From Xestospongia bergquistia (Eukaryota > Porifera > Demospongiae > Haplosclerida > Petrosiidae), in NCBI GenBank assembly GCA_963965975.1, contig OZ014421.1, forward strand, positions 1,493,001 to 1,557,000: DNA of 64,000 nucleotides, read 5' to 3'. The position numbers were made by a program, and so were the translations under genes. Below are positions 23,342 through 36,100 of the stretch, piece after piece. A model generated the notes under the pieces. It did no database searches, was not told where the DNA came from, and worked only from the letters and a program-made list of their open reading frames with translations. Positions within the stretch are counted from its first letter, which is position 1, and the number at the start of each line of letters is the position of its first letter.

Positions 23342-23927
23342 TGTTAATATGATGAGTTGAACTGCATTCATTTGAATATCTTCTAGACCATACTTTACTA
23401 TAGAACTTTGAGTATGATTAGATGTAGCAATCCTTTCAATAAAACGATAAGCATTATCAGGACGTAAATCTCTTGCCCGCAGATTTGTATCAATTGCAAT
23501 ATAAAACTTTCCTAGTGACACTTTTGTCAAAGTGGACGTTTGAGGACATCTTGTGATGAAATAGTGCAAATCTTGGTAAAATCCATAATCAGGGACTCCT
23601 CTTAAATGCCACACCAAGGATTGTTCCTGGCCACTTAATACCTGACTGAAAACTTCAGCCAACAGCTCTTCATTAAGGCAATAGGCTTGTAGCTCCTAAG
23701 GAAATACAGTACCTACATGCAAATATAATTTATATAAAATGCAGTAAACAATAAACATACAATATATCTTTAGGACCAGGGTTTCTAACTCTTGGTATCC
23801 ATGTTTTACTTCTGTATAATGCAAGAGCTGGTCCACAAATTTTACTACTACCTCTTAAAGATGGTTGGGTTGGTGCTGTGATACGTTTCACTGTATCGTA
23901 CAAGCGCTTGGGACGTCCGACATTCAC
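23342..23927 (-). CDS. Unrecognised gene fragment inserted in the ODF3-like locus
   Basis: Two coding-looking minus-strand stretches. The upstream one (about 23927-23750) reads NVGRPKRLYDTVKRITAPTQ, then SLRGSSKICGPALALYRSKT and WIPRVRNPGPKDIL, followed by GTATGT. The second (23695-23342, after CCTTAG) reads ELQAYCLNEELLAEVFSQVL, then SGQEQSLVWHLRGVPDYGFY and so on to GLEDIQMNAVQL, where it runs into the last bases of ODF3-like exon 3 and that exon's donor. The phases of the two do not join cleanly by the obvious splice sites. I do not recognise the family. The segment appears nowhere else in the window. It may be a captured gene piece or part of a transposon. Confidence 0.4.
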
Positions 23928-23959
23928 ATGAGGATGGGCAAGCTGAAACTTTTCAAAAA

Positions 23960-24700
23960 GAATGTCTGGTACACTAGTACTTTAGTCTACACAATTTTCT
24001 GACTCTTGTAGCAAGTCAATGAAATCACCATATATGGGATCTAAGTAATAACATGTTAGCAAAGAGCAATTATACATTCAAATCACCTGATGGATCTTGC
24101 ACTTTCTTTGTCATGATAGCTTGATAATAGTTGAGGCCTATAGTGTAAAAAAATCAATTAAATAATGACACAAAGGGCACCACCCATTCCAATATGGCGA
24201 CTAGCACATATCACTACATGACCAGATAGCAAATCAACTCACACCAATTATCTCCTATTACCAGGTATACACCAGACATTAGTCTACAATACCATGATGT
24301 GAGAGAGAGGCTACACTGTTGTGTGTATTTCTGGAAAATGGGGGCAGCAGAGATGTAACCAGTCATATCTGGTTAACACATTTTCAGGAAAAAACAAAGA
24401 GCAACTTCACTACAGGGACATGTTAGTGTATCCACACTGACCTCAGACAAGTGACAGATAAATGACACACAAGCTCACCTCTACTCACTGTCTCACGTTA
24501 CCCACATGGCAGTGCAAAGCTAATTTTAACCACTAGTGTACCAAACAGATATTAATAAATGTTTTTCTACAGAAAGAGAAGATGGAGCTACATTATTGTG
24601 TTGCCTTTGTATTATATCTAGTATGTATATCAATTTATAGTACTAAGAGAATGGTTTTTTGAAAGTTCATTTTTCACATTGCAGACCCTAACTACAATGA
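23960..24700. other. Unique segment in the B unit; no gene resolved
   Basis: This belongs to the foreign insert plus unknown flank; it has no counterpart in other cassettes. Short GT/AG-bounded pieces exist on the minus strand but none gives a convincing protein. Confidence 0.35.
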
Positions 24701-24908
24701 CTACCTCATCTCTACAGAAACTTTCTTGCTCACTTACCGAGTCAGTTTTAAGACAATCCTTTGAGGTCTCTTCGCTGGTCGTCCATTAGAAGTCAGTGAA
24801 CACAATCTATCTCTAAAGAACTGATGCTCTTCCATTTCAGCCCCACCTAACTAAGACCACACCCCTAGATATTTTTAACTCTTTATGTACTGTGTGGTGT
24901 AACATCAG

Positions 24909-25019
24909 CAAATGTTGGTTTATAATCCTGGGAAGAGAATGTTAGCAAAGACTGCTATGCAACATCCTTATTTCAGTGATTTAGACAAGTCAGGTCTACC
25001 TGATACAGTATAGTCTTAA
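24909..25019 (+). pseudogene. CDK1-like exon 7 relic
   Basis: [20 protein letters not shown]...SGLPDTV homologous to the last CDK1 exon, with TAG replacing CAG three codons before the normal stop. It lies only ~75 bp beyond ODF3-like exon 1: the coiled-coil gene and CDK1 exons 1-6 have been deleted in this unit. Confidence 0.75.
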
Positions 25020-25229
25020 GAACATATTATAACATTAATATTTTATGTATCATTAACTGTATACTGTATTAACACACACTAATACATCTGAATGGAATAA
25101 CTTATAATAAATAAAATAACTTGTATAGTCTAAGATTACTTGTTTTATGATGGAACTTGTAAGTAGAGAGTTGTCCTCAATTATAATAACTGAAAGCTTA
25201 TTAAGGGTGTGTCTAATTTGAAAGAAAAG

Positions 25230-28200
25230 CTGGCTACGTCTAGATCAGGTTTGACTACATTATTATAATAGTTATCTATTGTTATGTGTGTGTGTGTCAT
25301 GTTCTACAGATTATTATGTACCAATAAAGAGGTTTTGTCACTCCACACATATAGTGGGTGACTACCTCTACATGTGGGGTGGTTATATAGATGGTCTCCC
25401 TAGAGTACATGATAATGAAGTCAAACGGAAGATGACCTCTGTTATTGAGTTATTTCACTTACCAACTGGTAGATGGGAACAACGACCTACTAATGGAAAA
25501 CCTCCACTGGGTGTCTATGGCTATGCCTCCACTGTTATCAGTAACAGGATCTACTATTTTGGAGGCTATTGTAATCATGGCCAGTGTCGTCACAATAGTC
25601 TCAACTCATTAATAACAGATTCACTTACATGGAATAAACTGTTCCCAACTAATCCAAGTATGAGTCCAATGATGAAGTCACACTGTGGGATGATATCACT
25701 TACATTCAATAAAGTGGATTATCTACTGGTAGTTGGTGGTATTGGTCCACGTCCTACCTCTCCACAATCTGGTGCCCAGTATAGTGATGTTTATGACAAT
25801 AATGTTCGTACTAATGAACACCACTATTATCAGTTATCCAGTGGTAAGAAGATCAATATATCATGTTATTAATACATTATATATCAAGTACAATTTTATA
25901 ACTGTTTGTATTTCAGGTCAGTGGATAATACCAGAAATTACTGGAGAATGTCCACCTCCTTGTCATAGCTTCACTCTTACATCACTACCTAATAACAGAG
26001 CTCTGTTATTTGGTGGTATGACTCCTAATGGTTCTATTAACACTGTGTATATTGCTCAGTGTACAAAGACTGCAGTGGTGAGTACAATATGTATTAAGTT
26101 AAAGTATTTAGTTACTGTATAATATTGTGGAGTAATCAAGTTTAAAGTTTGATATTATTAAATGAACTAAATTTATAGTATATAATGTCTTTATATTATT
26201 ATTAGGAACTGTTTTATTAATAAACAAGTGATTTATTGTTTGTTAATATTTCTTTAATCAACTTAGAGGTTATTTTGATAACTGAAACATTCCTTTAGTC
26301 AACTATATAGTGATACCATATTTCATTGGCTAAATGTCACTCTTGAATAGTAGCCTCCCTTTTTGTATATCAGTGAAATTGATGATGAGCTTGAATAAAT
26401 GATACAATGACTGCTTAACAAAATTGTCTATTGATAATTTATAATTGATTATTAATATTAATATTATATATATAATAATAATATGTAAAATATTATATTA
26501 ATTAATATTAAGTTGTTCTGTTAAGTGAAAAACGCAAAAAAAAGATAATTTTTATTTTTTAAAAATGTTTATTTAGTCAGGAAATAACTGTAGTTTGATA
26601 AAGTCCTTAAACAAATGAGTTCACAATGAGGTAATATTTGTTTAAAATTTCTGTCAATGCTTGATCTATCATTTACTAACTGATACACAAAGTTTAAAGC
26701 TATTGTTTATCAGGAATGTTCAGAATCACTTCTAACTCTAGAAACTTTAATAATTCACAATTATATTTTAAATAGTGACCTCAAATAGTAAATTTCCCTA
26801 TTGTTGTTCAATATTAAAATAGATGTCCCAGGTCTTATTAAAGGAAATATTGTAACTAAATTAAAATCCACATAAACTATAAAATGAAGAATATTCTTAA
26901 ACATTTCCCAGTATACAGTATTAATTACTGCTATGTTAATTGTATAATATGTTAACTTGAATATTATCTACCCAGCACTGGGAGAAGATAAGTGAACCAC
27001 TTCACAAATCAGTGAATTGGCCTAAGAGGAGATTTTATCATGCTACCATTATTATCGGTGACCTACATGTGATGATGGTGGGTGGATTTGGTACATATGA
27101 CAGCTGGTTTTTTAACATTGATACAAAGACATGGACAAAGGTTAGTTACTAGTTATCATGTGACCTAACACTAACACAAAGTGAGTTAATGTCTATGATC
27201 TACAATATGAGGAGATATAATAAAGTGTGACTATTTGAACTTTGACCTCTAAAAATAACCCTTATTTATAGAAAATGTATAATTAATAATAGTTATTGTT
27301 TTTATGACCTGGTTTTATACCTGTAGTCCTGACACTATAGTATGTTAACATTTATGATAGTATAGTCTATTGATATATCTGATTTGTTTATAGTTATAAT
27401 TCAGTTATTAAAGACTGGACATAAGTACTTATGTTCATGTTTTAAAATATTGTAACATGTCAACTCTACCAGTTCATACAAAGTTATAGTCTGTTACTAG
27501 AGTACATGTATCCACTGATGTTACATGTATACTGACTAGTTTTGTAGTAATATCATAACATCATTATTATAATGTCATATAGTACACTATATTCCATCTT
27601 ATAGCTCAATATACCAGAGTCAGTGACTATAAGATGGGACCACTCCCTCTCAGTATGGAATGTGTCACCTACCACTGTATGGGTAGTACAATTTGGAGGA
27701 TATTATAATGATAAACTCAATGTTACTACAGTGATAGAACTTAGTAAGTACTGTCTGTTGATGATAGTATTTGTTATATAGTACACACACACATTATCAG
27801 TATTATCATAGTATGATATAGGAGTATTGACACATTAACTGTTTATATTACAAACTAGTCTCATAACTCAATACTATTGTAACATACTATATCTCTCACT
27901 GTAGTATGTAATGATGACCAGTGGACTGTAGGAGATGTAATAACTAACCTGACATCTACTGAAGAATATCAACTTAAGCTACGACAGAAGAGACATGGAC
28001 AACCTCAACTTACTGTCCAATCTCCTACACATCTTCAACCTTCATCTTCATCTCGTCAAGAATTACAAGAGAAAGATAGAGAAATTCAACGTTTAACACA
28101 ACAACTTGAAGTTACCAACAAAGAGCTACAAGATACCAAACAACAGCAGATAGATAAGACAAGAGCTCTTCAAGAGGACCTTGAAACAAAAGAAAGACAA

Positions 28201-29234
28201 CTACATCAACTACATCAAGAACTTCAAGAAAAACAACAAACTCAAGCTAATCTTGAACGTGAGCAAAAAATAGAGAAAGGTTACTTCAACAACAACTACA
28301 AGATCAAGAAGAGAGAGAAAGACGACAGTTACAGGATAGTCAAGAGAGAGAAAGAGAATTATGTCAAGAGCGTGATGATTTTCGTCAACAATTTCAGGAC
28401 TCAACCTCTGCTCTTCAACAAACACGTCAAGCTAATACCACTCTACAACAACAAGTTCAATAGTTACAACAACAGTCTCGTTGGGTAGTGAAGAAGGAGG
28501 AGATTGAGATAACTGAGGAGATTCTTGGGAAAGGAGGCTGGGGAGAAGTCAAGGTGGCTAAATTTCGTGGCCTTAGAGTAGCTGCCAAATGTCTTCATGA
28601 AGTTATCCTATCACCATATAACATATCAGTTTTTACACGAGAAATGGAGATTGCTGCTCGAGTACGTCATCCAAATCTCCTCCAGTTCATAGGAGCCACT
28701 AAAGTGGATAGTCCTATCATCCTATCAGAACTAATGCCAACTAGTCTTCGCAAAGAGCTAGAAGCTGGTCCTCTACCCTATCATGCTGTTTTAGCTATTA
28801 GTCAAGATATAGCCTGTGGTCTCAACTATCTCCACCTCTTTAAACCAGACCCAATACTACATAGAGATGTCAGCACTGCTAATGTTCTTCTTACACATGG
28901 GCAGTTTGGGTGGAGAGCCAAGGTATCAGACTATGGTTCAGCTAATCTTCAACCAATGATTGGTCGTACAGTCAATCCAGGTAATCCAGTTTATTCTGCT
29001 CCAGAAGCTGGTGTACCAAGAGACCATTCTCCTGCAATGGATGTTTACAGTTATGGTGTTGTCTTGATTGAAATGATGATCTGTCGTATTCCTGAGGTAG
29101 CTCAGAGACAATTTCATATTAACAGTATTAGACGACAAGCATTTAAAGCTCTTATTGAACGATGTTTAAAAGAGAATCGTAGAGAACGTCCGACAATGTC
29201 AGAGATCCTAACATACTTCAATGAAACCATTTAA
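25230..29234 (+). pseudogene. Kelch propeller-coiled coil-TKL kinase, copy C (broken)
   Basis: Exons 25230-25248, 25310-25843, 25917-26077, 26976-27140, 27605-27743, 27905-29234. Exons 1-5 are open; exon 1 starts with CTG, not ATG. Exon 6 has lost one nucleotide near 28265 (GAGCAAAAAATAGAG against GAGCACAGAAATAGAG in E), shifting frame in the coiled coil, and carries TAG for CAG at 28461 in the kinase frame. The kinase itself (from 28488) is open and complete, with HRDVSTANVLL followed by THGQFGW as in E/F. Variable propeller residues: KR-FC-HS and GG-Y (blade 1), GV-YG (blade 2), C-HS-F and GG-M (blade 4), R-FY-HA and GG-FGTY (blade 5), R-WD-HS (blade 6). The Kelch half is intact, so a truncated propeller product remains possible. 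Confidence 0.8.
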
Positions 29235-29504
29235 TGGTATACTAGTGTGTGTTATAATTTAGTAGTAAGGTTATTATAATAGTTAGTTTAGTTATTGTAC
29301 TATGTGTGATTATTATAATAATATTACCATATATGGACATTTTGCAGAAAAGTGAATGTATGAATTATTAACTGACATTTCTGCCCTTTCACTTAGAGAA
29401 GGCAATACTAGACTATATATAGAGAGAGAGTGTTCATAGAGAAAGTTTTATCTCAAATGTTGACTAACATACAGTTATATTAACAATATAAAATATAATG
29501 TTAT

Positions 29505-30927
29505 TTATATAGTATATGCTGGACTTCTTAATGTACAGATGTCTATATTAGGATGATAGTGAGCTGGTCCTGGAGTAGATTCTGTTAAATAGAACATTAA
29601 TATTATAGTTGTTAAAGATAATGCTGACTTGATCTTTTGTTGTGAGATGGTAAATGTGATATAGTGTAAGAAGGATAAGATGTCAGTGTAATATTAGTGG
29701 CCTCTAGTGTGTTATAACTGTTAGGAACTGGTTGAATAGTTGAGCCTATTAGAAGATATAAGATCATACTTAAATGGAACATCTCTATAATGGACACTAT
29801 GGAAGTCTAGTGTGACAGTCTGAACCTTAAGCCACATACTTAATGTTTAAGGTTTAGTGATAGGATAAGTATTAAAATATGGTGATCTCAGACTGTCACA
29901 CTGTACTTCTTTAGGACAGTGTCATTAGTAGAGGTGTGTCCTCAATATAAAGGTCATTAAAGTATTATTAGTATGGGCCTAGAACAAATGTCCTGAACTT
30001 CATACTTATAATTTATTCCAATTTTTATTACCAAGAGGTAGAGTTGTTTTAATTCTCATAGAATAAGATGGTGCTGTCCTTGTAGTTAAAGATTGACGTC
30101 CAATTATATGAGGTATATTATAGGAACATGGAGTAGTATTCTAAAATTAAATAGATTTAATAAAATTATAACTAAATTATATAAAATTTACTTGTTCCCT
30201 GTCCTGATTAGTTTGATAAATCCATAAATTTGTGGTCGTAATTGGAGGGGTTTACCTGTTACCATGACAACATTATCAATTTAAACATAGTAATAAAGGA
30301 CATACTGTTAATATGATGGGTTGATATCCAACATAATGGACCTTTACTACTTAAAGAAGATGGTCGGACATCATAGGTACAGGGAGAAGGTGTTGCTATT
30401 TGTTCCAGAGAAAGAGGTGGCCGTGAGACCAAGCATTGTCTTAAACCTGAAATTATAATCCTCTCAAGACTTTTCACTATATTACTTACCAATACAATGA
30501 GATGTCTTTGGTTTTTCAATAGTATAAACAGTGGAGGAGTTGAGGTTACTATAGAGAATATTATTAACAATGACCTAATTAATTGAATCTTTTAATTTTA
30601 CTGCTAATAAATAAAAGTGAGAATTGTTGTTATTTAAAGATTGCTAGCGGACAAATAGTCGAATCTGATTGGTCGAGGGCTTGAAGTATATAAAGAACTG
30701 CGCTGGAATTTTTATCATTTCATGTCTAAGTTAGTTTGTAATAAGATGTTGTCCTTGTTGTCGTGAAACTAACTATGTCTACACTACAATGACTACCTCA
30801 TCTCTACAGAAACCTTCTCTCTCACTTACCGAGTCAGTTTTAAGACAATCCTTTGAGGTCTCTTAGCTGGTCGTCCATTAGGAGTTAGTCAACACAATCT
30901 ATCTCTAAAGAACTGATGCTCTTCCAT
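29505..30927 (-). pseudogene. ODF3-like (SHIPPO/STPG repeat) gene, copy C-D
   Basis: The exon map was worked out on this copy. Exon 1 30830-30927, exon 2 30490-30548, exon 3 30306-30446, exon 4 30192-30255, exon 5 30032-30140, exon 6 29629-29745, exon 7 29505-29581. In an undamaged version the exons total 666 nt (221 aa). SHIPPO-type repeats: TPSPCTYDVRPSSLSSKGP (exon 3), NTTPCSYNIPHIIGRQS (exon 5), PNSYNTLEATNITLTSYPSY (exon 6), STPGPAHYHPNIDI..LRSPAYTI (exon 7). Proteins with such PG-P-x-Y repeats (ODF3/CIMAP, STPG) bind axonemal microtubules of cilia and sperm. Lesions here: TGA at 30889-30891 in exon 1, and exon 4 is one nucleotide short (64, not 65). Confidence 0.75.
30668..30695 (+). 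promoter_or_regulatory. Candidate CCAAT + TATA promoter, plus strand, conserved in cassettes
   Basis: ATTGG (inverted CCAAT) at 30668-30672 and TATATAAAG at 30687-30695, inside a relatively GC-rich, conserved block (GCTAGCGGACAAATAGTC nearby). The block is repeated at about 38630-38660, 47450-47480 and 56270-56300. It lies inside intron 1 of the minus-strand ODF3-like gene and faces the coiled-coil gene. It could drive a plus-strand transcript antisense to ODF3-like exon 1. Confidence 0.35.
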
Positions 30928-31171
30928 TTTAGCCCCACCTAACTAAGACCACACCCCTAAATATTTTTAACTCTTTATGTACTGTGTGGTGTGGTAGCCT
31001 ACTCCTGGCTATTGTGAACTGGTAAGTACATTGTTTATACAATACTATAATTGGTAATGTATTTAATAAAATATTAATAAATTGTATCTAATAATGAACT
31101 GTATACAAATCTATTCTATAATTTAAATATTCTTTTCTAGTTAATAAAAGTTCCTGTTGTAGTCATTACTT

Positions 31172-31599
31172 ATGGACAAGACCACCTCACCTCTGTCTGT
31201 GACATATCTCTCACCTCCAGTAGGTCCTGTCACTAGAGGTGTTGTCCAGAAACAATCTAGTCCACGAACTACTAGCTTATTGGTGAGTGATGATGTCATT
31301 GTCATGTGACCTTTATTCTCTCCTGTATAGCTACCTACCTCTAACGCAGTACAGGATAAGATGACAAGTTTGAGAGAAGAGAACACAAAGTTAGTATCAC
31401 AAGGACAGCGTCTTGTCTCTGAACTAGAAAGCACTTCACATCAACTAGAATTAGCTAATGCTAAGGTATTTAATTAACTCTTAATCATAGGGGTTAGTGT
31501 TATTATCCTCGTCATTAGATTCACAGTTTAGAGAGTCGACTTAAGAAGTATTACATCAGTCAGCAGAAATTCAAAGAAGAAGCGCCAGTACTTACCTGA
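31172..31599 (+). CDS. Short coiled-coil protein, copy C-D (internally deleted version)
   Basis: A non-coding first exon probably ends at ~31021 (GAACTG|GTAAGT). Coding exons 31172-31282, 31331-31465 and 31519-31599 join in phase to a 108-aa protein beginning MDKTTSPLSVTYLSPPVGPV, with a coiled coil (MTSLREENTKLVSQGQRLVS, then ELESTSHQLELANAK, then HSLESRLKKYY) and ending EEAPVLT. The full-length relative at 56784-58988 has about 2 kb more of central exons. The probable TSS lies within ~100 bp of ODF3-like exon 1 on the other strand, so the two are head-to-head. Function unknown; the Pro-Pro-x-Gly N-terminus plus coiled coil would suit a cytoskeletal protein, but that is a guess. Confidence 0.55.
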
Positions 31600-31644
31600 G
31601 CAGGACCAAGTCTTAGAGAAGAAACTATTTTAAAAAGAGCAGTC

Positions 31645-32935
31645 ATGTCTATAGATGATTATACAAAGATTGAAAAGATTGGAGAAAGGACTTATGGCGT
31701 CGTTTACAAGGTAAGTCTTCTTTCACGCTATATTTCTTACTTGTTTTAAAGGCTAGACATAAAGCTACTGGTAAGCTTGTGGCCTTGAAGAAAATATGTC
31801 TTGAGAGCGAGGAAGAAGGTGTACCCAGTAAAGCTATTAGAGAGATTTCAATATTGAAGGAAGTTCAACATCCTAATGTTGTGACGTAAGTGAGAGTGTG
31901 AGTGTGTGAGTATTGTGAAGTGAACGGAATTTGGTTTATTAACTAATAGAATGGCTTGAAATAATATCAACTCTCTCTCTCTCTCTCTCTCTCATACAGA
32001 CTTGAGGAGATAATTCATCAAGATTCCAAGTTCTATCTTGTTTTTGAATTCATTAGTATGGATTTAAAGAAATATCTTGATACTATTCCATCTGGACAGT
32101 ATATTGATCCAGTATTATTAAAGGTAATGATCACATGGTTTGATAAATGGATACATAGATTGACAAATGAATAGATGGATCAATAGATAAATGGATTAAT
32201 GGACAAACATATAAATGAATGGATGTATTGTATGGATAAATGGATGAACATATGACCAATCTACAATGACCATACATTATAGTAGTTATATTTATTGTTC
32301 TATTATTAAACTGGCTGACTTTGGACTTGGACGAGTCTACGTACACACCCATGAGGTCTCTCTCTTTCTCACATACACACACACACACACACACACACTG
32401 ACCCATTTTTAAATTCCACATAGAGTAACACTGTTGTACAGGGCCCCTGAAGTCTAACTTGGTTCAGCACAATATTCTTGTCCCATTGATGTATGGAGTA
32501 TAGCTTGTATATTTGCTGAAATGTCTAATAAAAAACCTCTGTTTCAAGGAGACTCTGAAATTGATCAACTCTTCCAAATTTTCAGGTTTATCAAACAGGT
32601 TTTATAAACTGGTTTAACTAGTTCCACTGTAGGATTTTGGGTACACCTGATGATACAACATGGCCTAATGTAACTGAACTACCAAATTTTAAACCAAATT
32701 TCCCTAAATGGATTGGAAAGACAATAAATCAAGTTTGTCCTCGACTTGATGCAGCAGGTTGTGACCTGTTAATGGTAAGTTATTGTTCAATGATCCTTTT
32801 TAATTCTTGTGTCTTTAATATCAGCAAATGTTGGTTTATAATCCTGGGAAGAGAATGTCAGCAAAGACTGCTATGCAACATCCTTATTTCAGTGATTTAG
32901 ACAAGTCAGGTCTACCTGATACATTACAGTCTTAA
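31645..32935 (+). pseudogene. CDK1 (cdc2)-like kinase, relic copy C-D
   Basis: Exon 1 31645-31710 ([20 protein letters not shown]; the loop reads GER, not GEG), exon 2 31752-31885 (VALKK lysine; PSKAIRE in place of PSTAIRE), exon 3 32000-32123, exon 4 remnant ~32305-32355, exon 5 ~32425-32585, exon 6 32633-32774, exon 7 32825-32935. The exon 4 remnant begins at [10 protein letters not shown]: the whole HRDLKPQN catalytic loop is deleted and the end is shortened (VYVHTHE). Exon 5 has TAA for TTA in APEVLL and Leu for Trp in LWYRAP. Exons 1-3, 6 and 7 are open. A dead kinase at best. Confidence 0.8.
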
Positions 32936-33148
32936 GAACGTATTATAACATTAATATTTTATGTATCATTAACTGTATACTGTATTAACACACACTAATA
33001 CATCTGAATGGAATAAATTATAATAAATAAAATAACTTGTATAGTCTAAGATTACTTGTTTTATGATGGAACTTGTAAGTAGAGAGTTGTCCTCAATTAT
33101 AATAACTGAGAGCTCATTATTAAGGGCGTGTCTATATTGAAAGAAAAG

Positions 33149-36100
33149 ATGGCTACATCTAGATCAGGTTTGACTACATTATTATAATAGTTATCTATTG
33201 TTATGTGTGTGTGTGTCATGTTCTACAGATTATTATGTACCTACAAAGAGGTATGGTCACTCCACACATATAGTGGGTGACTACCTCTACATGTGGAGTG
33301 GTTATATAAATGGTCTCCCTAGAGTACATGATAATGAAGTCAAACAGAGGATGACCTCTGTTGTTGAATTATTTCACTTACCAACTGGTAGATGGGAACA
33401 ACGACCTACTAATGGAAAACCTCCACTGGGTGTCTATAATTATGCCTCAACTGTTATCAGTAAAAGGATCTACTATTTTGGAGGCTATTGTAATCATGAC
33501 AAGTGTCGTTACAATAGTCTCAACTCATTAATAACAGATTCACTTACATGGAATAAACTGTTCCCAACTAATCCAAGTATGGGTCCAATGATGAAGTCAC
33601 ACTGTGGAATGATATCACTTACATTCAATAAAGTAGATTATCTACTGGTAGTTGGTGGTATTGGTCCACGTCCCACCTCTCCTGGACCACAATCTGGTGC
33701 TCAGTATATTGATACTCCTAGTAATAATGTTCGTACTAATGAACACCACTATTATCAGTTATCCAGTGGTAAGAAGATCAATATATCATGTTATCAATAC
33801 ATTATATATCAAGTACAATTTTATAAATGTTTGTATTTCAGGTCAATGGATAATACCAGAAATTACTGGAGAATGTCCACCTCCTTGTAGTAGCTTCACC
33901 CTTACATCACTACCTAATAACAGAGCTCTGTTATTTGGTGGTAATACTCCTAATGGTTCTATTAACACTGTGTATATTGCTCAGTGTACAAAGACTGCAG
34001 TGGTGAGTACAATATGTATTAAGTTAAAGTATTTAGTTACTGTATAATATTGTGGAGTAATCAAGTTTAAAGTTTGATATTATTAAATGAACTAAATTTA
34101 TAGTATATAATGTCTTTATATTATTATTAGGAACTGTTTTATTAATAAACAAGTGATTTATTGTTTGTTAATATTTCTTTAATCAAGTTAGAGGTTATAT
34201 TGATAATTGAAACATTCCTTTAGTCAACTATATAGTGATACCATATTTCATTGACTAAATGTCACTCTTGAATAGTAGCCTCCCTTTTTGTATATCAGTG
34301 AAATTGATGATGAGCTTGAATAAATGATACAATGACTGCTTAACAAAATTGTCTATTGATAATTTATAATTGATTATTAATATTAATATTATATATATAA
34401 TAATAATATATATAATATTATATTAATTAATATTAAGTTGTTCTGTTAAGTGAAAAAGACAGAAAAAGATAATTTTTATTTTTTAAAAATGTTTATTCAG
34501 TCAGGAAATAACTGTAGTTTGATAAAGTCCTTAAACAAATGAGTTCACAATGAGCTAATATTTGTTTAAAATTTCTGTCAATGCTTGATCTATCATTTAC
34601 TAACTGATACACAAAGTTTAAAGCTATTCTTTATCAGGAGTGTTCAGAATCACTTCTAATTCTAGAAACTTTAATAATTCACAATTATATTTTAAATAGT
34701 GACCTCAAATAGTAAATTTCCCTATTGTTGTTCAATATTAAAATAGATGTCCCAGGTCTTATTAAAGGAAATATTGTAACTAAATTAAAATCCACATAAA
34801 CTATAAAATGAACAATATTCTTAAACATTTCCCAGTAATTGTATAATATGTTAACTTGAATATTATCTACCCAGCACTGGGAGAAGATAAGTGAACCACT
34901 TCACCAATCAGTGAATTGGCCTCAGAGTAGAGATTGTCATGCTACCAGTATTATCAGTGACCTACATGTGATGATAGTGGGTGGATATCCTACTAGTATT
35001 GCTGACAGCTGGTTATTTAACACAAGGACATGGACAAAGGTTAGTTACTAGTTATCATGTGACCTAACACTAACACAAAGTGAGTTAATGTCTATGATCT
35101 ACAGTATGAGGAGATATAATAAAGTGTGACTATTTGAACTTTGACCTCTGAAAATAACCCTCATCTATAGAAAATTTCTAATTAATAATAGTTATTGTTT
35201 TTATGACCTGGTTTTATACCTGTAGTCCTGACACTATAGTATGTTAACATTTATGATAGTATAGCCTATTGATAATTTGATATATCTGATTTGTTTATAG
35301 TTATAATTCAGTTATTAAAGACTGTACATAAGTACTTATGTTCATGTTTTAAAGTATTGTAACATGTCAACTCTACCAGTTCATACAAAGTTATAGTCTG
35401 TTACTAGAGTACATGTATCCACTGATGTTACATGTATAATGACTAGTTTTGTAGTAATATCATAACATCATTATTATAATGTCATATAGTACACTATATT
35501 CCATCTTATAGCTCAATATACCAGAGTCAGTGACTAAGAGAAGGAACCACTCCCTCTCATTATGGAATGTGTCACCTACCACTGTATGGGTAATACAATT
35601 TGGAGGATTTAGATACCCTGATGGTAAACTCAATGATACTACAGTGATAGAACTTAGTAAGTACTGTCTATTGATAGTATTTGTTATATAGTACGCACAC
35701 ACATTATCATTATTATCACAGTATGATATAGGAGTATTGACACATTAACTGTTTATATTACAAACTAGTCTCATAACTCAATACTATTGTAACATACTAT
35801 ATCTCTCACTGTAGTATGTAATAATGACCAGTGGACTGTAGGAGATGTAATAACTAACCTGACATCTACTGAAGAATATCAACTTAAGCTACAACAGAAG
35901 AGACATGGACAACCTCAACTTACTGTACAATCTCCTACACGTCTTCAACCTTCATCTTTATCACGTCAAGAATTACAAGAGAAAGATAGAGAAATTCAAC
36001 GTTTAACACGACAACTTGAAGTTACCAACAAAGAGCTACAAGTTACCAAACAACAGCAGATAGATATGACAAGAGCTCTTCAAGAGGACCTTCAAACAAA

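Larger units (their letters stand above)
22597..24835 (-). pseudogene. ODF3-like gene, copy after B, interrupted by a foreign segment
   Basis: Minus strand. Exon 1 (24738-24835) is intact: MEEHQFFRDRLCSLT, then NGRPAKRPQRIVLKLT. Exons 2 and most of 3 are replaced by unrelated sequence (see 23342-23927). Exon 4 (23227-23291) and exon 5 (23067-23175; NTTPCSYNIPHIIGRQSLTT) are normal. Exon 6 has lost its 3' half and donor near 22702. Exon 7 (22597-22673) keeps STPGPAHYHPNID but ends SLALYC instead of SPAYTI. This copy cannot make the standard protein. Confidence 0.7.

Noticed and set aside
30789-30866. Plus-strand MTTSSLQK... ORF near the coiled-coil gene
   Set aside because: The minus strand of the same region encodes ODF3-like exon 1 with a good donor and in-phase continuation, which is a far better explanation.
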